Origin: a bacterium
Lineage (GTDB): Bacteria; Margulisbacteria; Marinamargulisbacteria; UBA817; JABISL01
Reading direction: 5' to 3'
DNA: 47,096 nucleotides
Assembly: GCA_018700055.1 (NCBI GenBank)
Contig: JABISL010000030.1
Span: 1-47,096, forward strand
In this document: in pieces, positions 32,592 through 41,038 of the stretch
Position numbering within the stretch: position 1 is the stretch's first letter
Layout: each line of letters opens with the position of its first letter
Position numbers and translations under genes: made by a program
The notes under the pieces: generated by a model
What the model was told of the DNA's origin: nothing
Seen by the model: only the letters and a program-made list of their open reading frames with translations
The model's database searches: none

Positions 32592-34568
32592 ATGTCAGAA
32601 GAAAACAAAACAGAAGAAAAATCAGTTAAATCAGGAAAAGTAATCGGGATTGACCTCGGAACTACCAACTCTTGTGTGGCTGTTATGGAAGGAAAAGATG
32701 CTAAGGTTATTCCTAACGCTGAAGGAACACGGACTACACCTTCAATTATCGCATTCACTAAGGATAGCGAAGTATTAGTAGGTCAGGTTGCTAAGCGTCA
32801 GGCTGTAACTAACCCAACAAAAACTATTTTTTCCTCTAAACGATTCATTGGTCGTACCTTTGATGAAGTTAAGGCAGAAATCAAAACAGTTCCTTATGAT
32901 GTTGCGAAACGTAAGAAAGGCGGCGTAGCATTTAAGGTAGACGGAAAAGAGTACACACCTGCAGAAATGGGATCACGTGTTCTTGGAAAGATTAAGAAAG
33001 ACGCTGAAGCGTATCTTGGCGAAGAGGTAACACAAGCGGTTATTACTGTTCCTGCTTACTTTAATGATTCTCAACGACAAGCGACGAAAGACGCGGGTGA
33101 GATTGCTGGTCTAGACGTTCTTAGAATTATCAACGAGCCAACTGCCGCGGCATTAGCTTATGGATTAGATAAAAAAGACAACCAAAAAATTGCTGTATAT
33201 GATTTCGGTGGGGGAACATTTGATGTATCTATCCTAGAAATCGGAGAAGGTGTATTTGAGGTTCTTTCTACTAATGGTGATACTCACCTAGGTGGCGACG
33301 ATTTGGACCAAGTGATTATTGCTTGGATCATCGAAGAGTTTAAAAAAGATCAAGGCGTAGACTTGAGCCAAGACCAAATGGCACTTCAACGTCTTAAAGA
33401 AGCTGCTGAAAAAGCTAAGATTGAATTGTCTTCTACTACATCAACAGATATTAACCTTCCGTTTATTACGGCAGATAGCACAGGTCCTAAGCATTTGAAC
33501 CTGTCATTATCTCGCTCCAAGTTTGAGCAAATGATTGAGACGTTTGTTACACGATCAATCAAGCCTTGTAGTGCTGCGATCAAAGACGCTGGTATTTCAG
33601 TTGGCGATGTTGATGAAGTAATTTTGGTTGGTGGAACAACACGTACGCCAGCTATTCAAGAAGCGGTTCAAAAATTCTTCGGAAAAGAGCCTCATCAAGG
33701 GGTTAACCCTGACGAAGTAGTAGCACTTGGTGCCGCTATTCAAGGTGGGATCTTAGCTGGAGACGTAAAGGATGTTGTTCTTCTTGATGTAACACCACTT
33801 TCCTTCGGAATCGAGACATTGGGTAGTGTTAGTACTAAATTGATCGAACGTAACACAACGATCCCTACTACTAAGAGTCAAACATTCTCTACAGCAGCAG
33901 ACGGACAAACAAGTGTAGATATTCACATTCTTCAAGGTGAGCGTGAGATGGCGAGTGATAACAGATCACTTGGACGATTCATCCTAGAAGGAATCCCTAC
34001 AGCACCTCGTGGCGTTCCTCAAATCGAAGTATCGTTTGATATCGATGCGAACGGAATCTTGAATGTTAGTGCGAAGGATAAAGGCACTGGCAAAGAGCAA
34101 AAGATTACGATTCAAGCCTCTTCTGGGTTAACAGACGATGATATTGAACGTATGAAGCAAGAAGCGGAAGAGCATGCTGAAGAAGACAAAGAGAAAAAAG
34201 AAAAAGTGGAAGCACGTAACAATGGCGAGTCATTGGTGTATCAAGCTGAGAAACAAGTCAAAGACGCTGGCGACAAAGTAAGCGACGAGACTAAGAAAAA
34301 GATAGAAGACGCTATTGCGCCTGTTAAGACTGCGCTTGAAGGTGAAGACACTGACAAGATCAAAGAAGAAACAGAAGCACTTCAAAAGGTATTGTTTGAA
34401 GCCGCGGAAGAGCTCTACAAAGCAGACGCTCCTGAAGAAGGCGCTGAAGGCGAAGCTGCTGAAGCTAACTCTGATGAGAAGGTTGTAGACGCGGACTTCG
34501 AAGATGTTAAGGCTGAAGACGAAAAAGAAGCAGCCAAGACTGAAGAAAAAGAAGAAGCAAAGAAATAG
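32592..34568 (+). CDS. dnaK: Molecular chaperone DnaK
   Basis: The Hsp70 chaperone, an ATP-driven peptide-binding machine of the cytoplasm. ATPase signatures are [11 protein letters not shown] (~residues 18-28), [16 protein letters not shown] and [15 protein letters not shown]. The linker [15 protein letters not shown] leads into the substrate-binding domain. The C-terminal lid ends in an acidic, Glu/Ala/Lys-rich tail. Length 658, slightly longer than usual because of an N-terminal extension of ~15 residues and the tail. ATG 32592 is preceded by AAGGAG at 32580-32585; an ATG at 32565 in frame lies within the leader and is less likely. Confidence 0.97.
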   Translation: MSEENKTEEKSVKSGKVIGIDLGTTNSCVAVMEGKDAKVIPNAEGTRTTPSIIAFTKDSEVLVGQVAKRQAVTNPTKTIFSSKRFIGRTFDEVKAEIKTVPYDVAKRKKGGVAFKVDGKEYTPAEMGSRVLGKIKKDAEAYLGEEVTQAVITVPAYFNDSQRQATKDAGEIAGLDVLRIINEPTAAALAYGLDKKDNQKIAVYDFGGGTFDVSILEIGEGVFEVLSTNGDTHLGGDDLDQVIIAWIIEEFKKDQGVDLSQDQMALQRLKEAAEKAKIELSSTTSTDINLPFITADSTGPKHLNLSLSRSKFEQMIETFVTRSIKPCSAAIKDAGISVGDVDEVILVGGTTRTPAIQEAVQKFFGKEPHQGVNPDEVVALGAAIQGGILAGDVKDVVLLDVTPLSFGIETLGSVSTKLIERNTTIPTTKSQTFSTAADGQTSVDIHILQGEREMASDNRSLGRFILEGIPTAPRGVPQIEVSFDIDANGILNVSAKDKGTGKEQKITIQASSGLTDDDIERMKQEAEEHAEEDKEKKEKVEARNNGESLVYQAEKQVKDAGDKVSDETKKKIEDAIAPVKTALEGEDTDKIKEETEALQKVLFEAAEELYKADAPEEGAEGEAAEANSDEKVVDADFEDVKAEDEKEAAKTEEKEEAKK

Positions 34569-34575
34569 ACTATTA

Positions 34576-34595
34576 GGGGCCGCATGAGCGGCCCC
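34576..34595 (+). terminator. GC-rich hairpin between dnaK and dnaJ
   Basis: GGGGCCGC (34576-34583), loop ATGA, GCGGCCCC (34588-34595), then only three T. A stable stem with a short U-tract: probably a partial terminator or a stabiliser of the dnaK mRNA that lowers dnaJ expression. Confidence 0.6.
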
Positions 34596-34629
34596 TTTCC
34601 ATATCACCCCACAAAGGAAGTTCACCACC

Positions 34630-35715
34630 ATGGCTAAGGATTTGTATGAAGTATTGGGCGTAGGCAAAACTGCAGACGCAACAGAGTTAAAAAGCGCGTA
34701 CCGGAAGAAGGCTCGTAAGTTTCACCCTGACGTTAATAAAGACGCTGGTGCGGAAGACAAGTTCAAAGAAGTTCAAAAGGCATATGAGATTCTTTCGGAT
34801 TCTCAGAAAAAAGCAAACTATGACCAGTTTGGTGTGACCGATGATATGGGTGCTGGCCAAGGTGGTGGCGGATTCGGTGGATTTGGCGGCCAAGGCGGCG
34901 GCGGATTTGAAGATATCTTTGATGCCTTTTTTGGTGGTCAAGGTGGATCCCGACAGGGTGGTGGTGGTCAAGGTGGCAAGCGTCGTGGGGAAGATCTTCG
35001 ATTTGACCTCGAATTGAACCTTGTTGATGTGGTTGATACTCATAAAGAAAAAATAGAACTATATTGTATGGAAGGCTGTAGCCCATGTAGTGGCTCTGGC
35101 GCCAAGCCAGGGACTTCCAAGAAGACCTGTAGTCAGTGTGGCGGGGCAGGACAGGTACAGATGGTTCAACGCACGATGTTAGGCAGCTTTACTCAAGTAG
35201 CACCATGTCCTCAGTGTCATGGTGAAGGTAGTAAGATAGAAACACCTTGTGGCGATTGCCATGGTAGTGGTGTCACGAAAAAGAAAAAAAGCATCGAGGT
35301 TGATATCCCAGCTGGGGTGGAGACAGGTGTTAAGTTGCGAGTCTCTGGTGAAGGAAATGCCGGGGTAGGGGGTGGCCCTAGTGGTGACCTTTATGTGTAT
35401 ATAGCTGTACGTAATGATTCACGATTTAAGCGAGAAGGTGATCATGTCTATTTCGAGACCAGTGTGCCAATGACACAAGCTGTTCTCGGAACCAAGATTA
35501 CTGTTCCAACACTGAAAGGTAAAACAGAGCTATCTATTCCTGAAGGTACTCAGCCTGGAACAACTTTCCGACTTAAAGGAAAAGGTATTCCGCATCTCGA
35601 TCGATTTGGACAGGGTGACCAGTACGTCATCGTTAATGTGGAGATTCCTAAAAAACTCTCTTCGGATGACAAAAAACGCATCAAGGAAATCGCTCAGAGT
35701 CGTAAAGAGGGTTAA
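34630..35715 (+). CDS. dnaJ: Chaperone protein DnaJ
   Basis: The Hsp40 co-chaperone that delivers clients to DnaK and stimulates its ATPase. The J-domain is at residues 1-70 with HPDV (YRKKARKFHPDVNK). A Gly/Phe-rich region follows (~75-118). The four zinc-finger repeats are complete: CSPCSGSG, CSQCGGAG, CPQCHGEG and CGDCHGSG (~150-215). The C-terminal substrate-binding domains end normally. Length 361 is standard. Shine-Dalgarno AAAGGAAG lies 9-16 nt upstream. The stop overlaps by 4 nt the convergent gene on the other strand. Confidence 0.97.
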   Translation: MAKDLYEVLGVGKTADATELKSAYRKKARKFHPDVNKDAGAEDKFKEVQKAYEILSDSQKKANYDQFGVTDDMGAGQGGGGFGGFGGQGGGGFEDIFDAFFGGQGGSRQGGGGQGGKRRGEDLRFDLELNLVDVVDTHKEKIELYCMEGCSPCSGSGAKPGTSKKTCSQCGGAGQVQMVQRTMLGSFTQVAPCPQCHGEGSKIETPCGDCHGSGVTKKKKSIEVDIPAGVETGVKLRVSGEGNAGVGGGPSGDLYVYIAVRNDSRFKREGDHVYFETSVPMTQAVLGTKITVPTLKGKTELSIPEGTQPGTTFRLKGKGIPHLDRFGQGDQYVIVNVEIPKKLSSDDKKRIKEIAQSRKEG

Positions 35716-36239
35716 CTATTTTTTAACTTATGAATCCGTGAGAGGTCCACATATTTTTGGGCCCATTGGATTTGTTTGTCTACCGTATCGTCCGGCGTTT
35801 GTCGGATGACTTTGGCTGGTGTGCCAACGACGAGTGATGAGGGCGGGATAACCTGTCCCTCTAAGACCACTGCGCCCGCACCAATAATCGATCCACGGCC
35901 AATCTTGGCGCCCGATAGAATAATCGCTCCGATACCAATAAGGCACCCTTCTTCAATCTCGCAGGCATGAAGCACTGCAGAGTGTCCCACAGTCACGTCA
36001 TTCGCTATCAAACAGGGCAGTTCGTTTTCCAAATGGATCAAACAACAATCCTGAATGTTCGTTCGCTCCCCAACCACAATCCGATTAATATCGCCACGCA
36101 GCACTGCGTTGTACCAAACTGACGCATCCTTCTCCAGGGTCACATTTCCCATTACTTGCGCCCCTTTTGCAATAAATGCATCAGGGTGAATATTGGGTTC
36201 AGCGTCTAATACATCGTCGGGTAGGGTGAACTGAATCAT
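35712..36239 (-). CDS. Gamma-class carbonic anhydrase-like hexapeptide protein
   Basis: A trimeric left-handed beta-helix protein of the gamma-CA (YrdA/PaaY) group. Hexapeptide repeats run from residue ~20 to ~150 (ASVWYNAVLRGDINRIVVGERTNIQD near the start; CLIGIGAIILSGAKIGRGSIIGAG later). Metal-binding histidines are in place: CLIHLEN near 69 and VGHSAVLHAC near 86-95. VVGTPAKVIRQTP closes the helix. Length 175. Whether it has carbonic anhydrase activity cannot be told, since many of these proteins are inactive or act as acyltransferase-like enzymes. Confidence 0.9.
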   Translation of the reverse strand: MIQFTLPDDVLDAEPNIHPDAFIAKGAQVMGNVTLEKDASVWYNAVLRGDINRIVVGERTNIQDCCLIHLENELPCLIANDVTVGHSAVLHACEIEEGCLIGIGAIILSGAKIGRGSIIGAGAVVLEGQVIPPSSLVVGTPAKVIRQTPDDTVDKQIQWAQKYVDLSRIHKLKNS

Positions 36240-36267
36240 AATACTTAGAATATCATATATCTAGTCG

Positions 36268-36296
36268 TTGTTTTCGACCTCTCGATCTTTTATACT
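36268..36296 (+). promoter_or_regulatory. Promoter of yebC operon
   Basis: TTGTTT (36268-36273), 17-nt spacer, TATACT (36291-36296). The leader contains a small hairpin, GGCTA (36305-36309) with TAGCC (36314-36318), followed 4 nt later by six T, which might act as a weak attenuator. Confidence 0.5.
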
Positions 36297-36348
36297 TATT
36301 TTGAGGCTACTTGTAGCCCCGGTTTTTTCTATTGCACAGGAGGCAATG

Positions 36349-37098
36349 ATGGCAGGACATAGTAAGTGGAAGACAATCAAGCACAAAAAGGCTGCAACGG
36401 ACGCTAAACGAGGGAAGATATTCTCTAAGTTGGTCCGTGAAATTGTTATGGCTGCCCGCATGGGTGGTGGCGACCCAGCTATGAATACACGACTACGCCT
36501 GGCACTCCAAAAGGGAAAAGATGCCAATATGCCCCAAGATAATATCAAACGTGCCATTGAAAAGGGCGTTGGCGGTGGGGATGGTGAACAGATGGTTGAG
36601 GTTACTTATGAGGCCTATGGTCCCAATGGCGTAGCGCTAATCATTGATACTTTAACGGATAACAAGAACCGCACCGTTCCTAATCTTCGATGTATCCTGT
36701 CTAAAGGTGGCGGGTCCATGGCCAATAATGGGGCCGTATCGTATATGTTTGATACCAAAGGGCTTCTATTATTCGAACCAGGCGTCTCCGAAGACCAAAT
36801 TATGGAGCTTGCTACAGAGGCGGGGGCCGAAGATATAGACATTCAAGAAGATGGCAGTATCGAAGTATTAACCGAACAAGGTGACTTTGAGGCGGTTCGC
36901 TTGGCAATAGAAACAGCCGAAATTCCATTCTTGGAGGCGTCGATAACCAAGCTTCCTCAAACAACAGTTGATCTAGATGCCGATGGCGCGCAACAAATTA
37001 TTAACTTAATCGATAGCTTAGAAGACGATGATGATGTCCAAACAGTATATGGAAACCACAGCATCAGTGACGAAATTATGGAGGCAATGGGTGAGTAA
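36349..37098 (+). CDS. yebC: YebC/PmpR/TACO1 family protein
   Basis: A three-domain protein long annotated as a transcriptional regulator. Later work connects the family to translation of proline-rich sequences; both statements are from general knowledge. The N-terminus MAGHSKWKTIKHKKAATDAKRGKIF is diagnostic (first half shown: MAGHSKWKTIKHKKA). Also seen are PAMNTRLRLALQKGKDANMPQDNI-type sequence near residues 40-63 and YEAYGPNGVALIIDTLTDN near 85. Length 249. Of two adjacent ATGs, 36349 has AGGAGG (36338-36343) at 5-nt spacing and is preferred. The stop overlaps the GTG start of the following secreted protein. Confidence 0.94.
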   Translation: MAGHSKWKTIKHKKAATDAKRGKIFSKLVREIVMAARMGGGDPAMNTRLRLALQKGKDANMPQDNIKRAIEKGVGGGDGEQMVEVTYEAYGPNGVALIIDTLTDNKNRTVPNLRCILSKGGGSMANNGAVSYMFDTKGLLLFEPGVSEDQIMELATEAGAEDIDIQEDGSIEVLTEQGDFEAVRLAIETAEIPFLEASITKLPQTTVDLDADGAQQIINLIDSLEDDDDVQTVYGNHSISDEIMEAMGE

Positions 37099-40000
37099 AC
37101 GACATTTATTAATAGGCTTAGGCGCATTCTTTTTAGGCGTGTTTTTGGCCGCAAATACATATGCTATTCCTCTGATCACAGATGTAGAAATTAATAACTT
37201 TGACACCGCGACTCAAGGAAGTACCTCAGCGACAATCTGGATAGAGGTAACCGCTGCTACTGAGAATACGGACATTACCAATTTCTGGATTAAGAATGGC
37301 GGAGATGTCGGGTTTGGAACAGGAAGTAATCAGGTTAAGCAGATTGCGATTTATAAAGATGATGATGGTGACAAGGTATTGGATCTAACAGGGAGCTCTA
37401 CCGATACTAAATTGGGACAAATAACCCTTGATGATGTTGATGATACTGCCAGTAAGGATGTCAATATCACGACAACCTCAATAAGCTTGGGAAGTACGGA
37501 AGACTTTTTTGTGGTCTATAACTTTGGGGCAGACGTTGTAGTTGGGGATACCGCCATTATGGACATTATGGCCATACAGTGGGATCAAATAACACCCTCG
37601 TTTAATTATAACGTGGACACAGGCGGGGCAAGTGGAAATATAACCGAAATAGTAATCCCCGACAGTAATATTGTTAATGACGGGATTGTCTCATATACAT
37701 TTGCGCCTCAAGGCAGTTCTTCGCCGGTACTACTACTAAAGGTTAAATCGACCTTGGGGGACTCCGAAATTGATAAGATTACAGTTTCTAATACCGGATC
37801 AACGGTAGGGTTTGATAACACTGATGACGCCCAAATTCAAAACGTATCAATCTTTTTAGACACGAATGAGAATAATGTATTTGATAGTGGGAGTGATACC
37901 AACTTAGGAACTACGAGTGCGAGTGGAACAGAAGTTGTTGTAGATTTATCACCGAACGAAATATTAGAAGTCGGTGAAAGTGCCGGTTTTTTTGTAATCT
38001 ATGAATTGGGCCAAACGGTATCGATCGGTGCGGCTGGATTAGGCGCGACAATGAATGCAGATATTACAAATGTCCAATGGAGTACCAACTCGGCCCATAC
38101 GTTTGACCCAGTTGTAGCCACACAAACGATTACCGCGTCAGGAATCGATATCGTTAGTAACGATGAAACATTTAGTTTTGTTTTGCCTGGCGACGAAGAT
38201 ATGCCAATGCTTAGGCTCTCGATGACCGCTAGAGGGGAGCAATTTAAACTGGGCTCCATTACGGCTCAAAACTCGGTGTCCAACTTCGATATGATTACCT
38301 TCGATACTACTGGAAATGCGGTTATAACAAATAAAGGGGTCGTGACGGCTAAATTATGGGAGTCCACAGATACGACGTTTGACTCTGGATCGGATACATT
38401 AGTTCAAAAGATAAGTAATGTAGAGGGTGATACATCAACCCTTAACTCCACTACGCAACTGGTGTTCGATACGTTTGCATCGGATGTAATCGTTAATGCG
38501 GACGCAACGTCTCACTTTTTTATAACCTATGATATTGGGGTGAGTACCGATATTCGTGAGGCAACGGTAGGTGAGCAGGTAAAGGCGCAAGTGATTGATG
38601 AGGGATTCATTGGGACGGGTCAAACATCCGATATGCCGATCAACTTTTTTAGTGCGATTCCTGCGAGTATTGCAGTCTCTTCTAATATTGCGGGGTTATC
38701 CTATATTGATACCACTGCGGAGCTAAAGAGTATTGTACCGAGTATGAATATTGGGGCAGGTATGTCATCCCCGGTGCTTCAATTTAAGTTAACTGCAGAG
38801 CAAGTGGATGTGACCTTAAACGCGGTTGGGTTTCAAAACACTGGGACAGTAACGTATTCAACAAGTGCATTGAATACGGATGGCATTACCAAAATATATT
38901 TATTCCAAGATGGCGATGATGCCAATGAGACTTTTGAGGGCGAACCCTTTGATTCATTAGTGGCGAGCATGGACGTAACAGGTGCTTCTAATACGAGCTC
39001 TGTTGCAACCCTTAATCTAACGACGCCACTGCCCATCGCCGCGGATACCGACCAACTTTTTTACCTAGTGTATGAATTTGGTGTAGGGGTGACGGGCTCA
39101 ACGGATTCGTCGGGAAATGTAACATCTCTCGCAAATGCTAACCTAAATGGGGCTACGGCAAGTGCAGATATATCGATTGGTGGGTCAACCGATAGGTTGC
39201 TTGAGCTAAGCGGTACAGCACCTTCAGTTGCGACACCAGCGGCTATTATCGAAATTCAAGATGTGAGCATTACCTTGCAAGAGGTAAATGAGGTATTCCC
39301 AACGATGTCTGTGCAAGGGCAGCTTAAAGTTCCGATGTTATCGATTAAACTACAAGCAGACGCAGATTCATCCGGATTGACTGTTAAGGTCACGAACAAC
39401 AAAGCTACGTTCACGGAAACCAATAATAAGGGCGTTAGACGTGCCTGGTTGTACCATGATAAAAGCTCCCAAGGCACGATTGGGATAATCGACAGTACTG
39501 ATGAATTATTATCAGCGACAACGACGTTTTCCAGTGGGCTGACGGCCGAGTTTACAGGTGTCGCAATTCCGAAGACAACCGAACATTATCTCTTAGTTGC
39601 TTATGATAATGGCCAGGACTTTAATTTAACTGGGGGAAGTCAGTTTTATGCCGCTCAATTAACAGATTTAACGGGTGGGTCATCCGTTATATTTGGTGGC
39701 GATGTACCTTCGCCTGACAATCCTACGACAATGACAGTGACTAAGAATATGTTAACGGTTACAAATATGGCGGTTAGTACATCAAATGTAACTAATTCTT
39801 CGGCGACGTTTGATGTCACCATTGAGGTCACTAATGCAGCGGCTTATGACATTGCTGTGACTAACGTGTTACCTGTATTTTTGCTAAAAAATATATACGG
39901 TCAGGATATATCATCCGAGTTTTTGATAACCCCGACATCGCCTACTTCGTATCCAGCTACCGCAGATGCATCAGTGGCAACTACATTTGAGTTTGTGGTG

Positions 40001-40984
40001 AGTCCCGGAAGCATTTTCTCTAACGGAACCGTATTTGTAGATGCCTTCGTCGAATACCAAGTTACTGCTGACGTGGATGTATACTATGCAACAAATGAAG
40101 CCTTCGTTAGGTTAGAACGGTATCAAACCGGAACGGGGACAAACGACTGGCAAGCCGCGAGTTCTACTGTACCTCAAGTAGTGATTGTTTCTACTCGAAA
40201 CACCCAATCTTGGATTCTGCCATCAGTCATAAGTAATGCCTTCTTTGAAGATGAAAATGGCACCTTCCAGCCATTTGAAAATAATTATACGATTCCTACC
40301 GAGAAGCAGTTTCAAATTCAGTTTGATCAAAATGGCGCCTTTGTAGATGAGTCTAGTTTTGATATCAAACTCAATGGCATTTCATACGTAAGGGAAGGGC
40401 TTAACATTGGATCTACTGATGATAGTGAAACGGAGTCCTCGAATACCGCTTTGGAACTACAGTCCTCACGATCTAGTCTGATCTCAACTGCATTTGCTCC
40501 GATCACTACGTTTGCGGATGGCTCTGCAGCAGGAACGTTTCTTTATGATAGTGGCACTGGAATAATTACACTGAGTACAATTGGGACAGAGAGTGGATCG
40601 ATTACACTCAATACAAATGATAATAATCAAATTGCGTATCCCGAAGCAACGTTCTCATTCTTTTCTTCAACAGCCATTAAGATATATCAGTTTTTAACAT
40701 ATCCCAATCCTTACTCGCCAAGCATCTCTCAGTTTCTGCATTTTGGGTTTGGAATCACTAAAAAAGCGACCATTCAACTCTTTGTATTTGATTCTACGGG
40801 TAGGGAAGTGACACGATTAGAGGAGAGTACTATTGATCTCCCAGGTAATTACATTCAAGCATGGGATGCGATCATCACCTCAACAGGCAATTTTATCCCC
40901 GCCGGAATCTACCTAGTTAAACTTGTAGCAACAGATGTAGACGGAAACGTAGCCAGGAAAGTAACGAAGTTGGCGGTTTACTAG
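37091..40984 (+). CDS. Large secreted repeat protein with type-IX-like C-terminal domain, 1297 aa
   Basis: I chose GTG 37091: GGAGG at 37080-37084 with 6-nt spacing, and the product then starts with a clean signal peptide (MSKRHLLIGLGAFFLGVFLAA, cleavage after TYA). The body holds about five divergent ~170-residue Ig-like repeats. Each has an aspartate-rich loop (YKDDDGDKVLD, LDTNENNVFDSGSD, FQDGDDANETFEGEP) and a strand such as FFVVYNFG or FFVIYELG. The last ~95 residues begin YPNPYSPS and end GIYLVKLVATDVDGN...TKLAVY, the FlgD-Ig/T9SS type A sorting-domain pattern. Aspartate loops suggest calcium binding (inference). It overlaps yebC and is followed by a PorV-like barrel gene, so surface export with that protein is plausible. 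Confidence 0.85.
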   Translation: MSKRHLLIGLGAFFLGVFLAANTYAIPLITDVEINNFDTATQGSTSATIWIEVTAATENTDITNFWIKNGGDVGFGTGSNQVKQIAIYKDDDGDKVLDLTGSSTDTKLGQITLDDVDDTASKDVNITTTSISLGSTEDFFVVYNFGADVVVGDTAIMDIMAIQWDQITPSFNYNVDTGGASGNITEIVIPDSNIVNDGIVSYTFAPQGSSSPVLLLKVKSTLGDSEIDKITVSNTGSTVGFDNTDDAQIQNVSIFLDTNENNVFDSGSDTNLGTTSASGTEVVVDLSPNEILEVGESAGFFVIYELGQTVSIGAAGLGATMNADITNVQWSTNSAHTFDPVVATQTITASGIDIVSNDETFSFVLPGDEDMPMLRLSMTARGEQFKLGSITAQNSVSNFDMITFDTTGNAVITNKGVVTAKLWESTDTTFDSGSDTLVQKISNVEGDTSTLNSTTQLVFDTFASDVIVNADATSHFFITYDIGVSTDIREATVGEQVKAQVIDEGFIGTGQTSDMPINFFSAIPASIAVSSNIAGLSYIDTTAELKSIVPSMNIGAGMSSPVLQFKLTAEQVDVTLNAVGFQNTGTVTYSTSALNTDGITKIYLFQDGDDANETFEGEPFDSLVASMDVTGASNTSSVATLNLTTPLPIAADTDQLFYLVYEFGVGVTGSTDSSGNVTSLANANLNGATASADISIGGSTDRLLELSGTAPSVATPAAIIEIQDVSITLQEVNEVFPTMSVQGQLKVPMLSIKLQADADSSGLTVKVTNNKATFTETNNKGVRRAWLYHDKSSQGTIGIIDSTDELLSATTTFSSGLTAEFTGVAIPKTTEHYLLVAYDNGQDFNLTGGSQFYAAQLTDLTGGSSVIFGGDVPSPDNPTTMTVTKNMLTVTNMAVSTSNVTNSSATFDVTIEVTNAAAYDIAVTNVLPVFLLKNIYGQDISSEFLITPTSPTSYPATADASVATTFEFVVSPGSIFSNGTVFVDAFVEYQVTADVDVYYATNEAFVRLERYQTGTGTNDWQAASSTVPQVVIVSTRNTQSWILPSVISNAFFEDENGTFQPFENNYTIPTEKQFQIQFDQNGAFVDESSFDIKLNGISYVREGLNIGSTDDSETESSNTALELQSSRSSLISTAFAPITTFADGSAAGTFLYDSGTGIITLSTIGTESGSITLNTNDNNQIAYPEATFSFFSSTAIKIYQFLTYPNPYSPSISQFLHFGFGITKKATIQLFVFDSTGREVTRLEESTIDLPGNYIQAWDAIITSTGNFIPAGIYLVKLVATDVDGNVARKVTKLAVY

Positions 40985-40999
40985 TGATGCAAGAAAAAG

Positions 41000-41027
41000 T
41001 TGATAAATAACCGTTAGTAAATATATA
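41000..41027 (+). promoter_or_regulatory. Possible promoter of SLH barrel gene
   Basis: TTGATA (41000-41005), 16-nt spacer, TATATA (41022-41027), 11 nt before the ATG at 41039. Only a weak GAGA could serve as Shine-Dalgarno. The mRNA leader would be about 5 nt. Confidence 0.4.
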
Positions 41028-41038
41028 GAGACATAATT

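Noticed and set aside
34230-34667. Long minus-strand ORFs over dnaK and dnaJ
   Set aside because: They arise opposite Lys/Glu- and Gly-rich coding sequence and have no start signals or homology.
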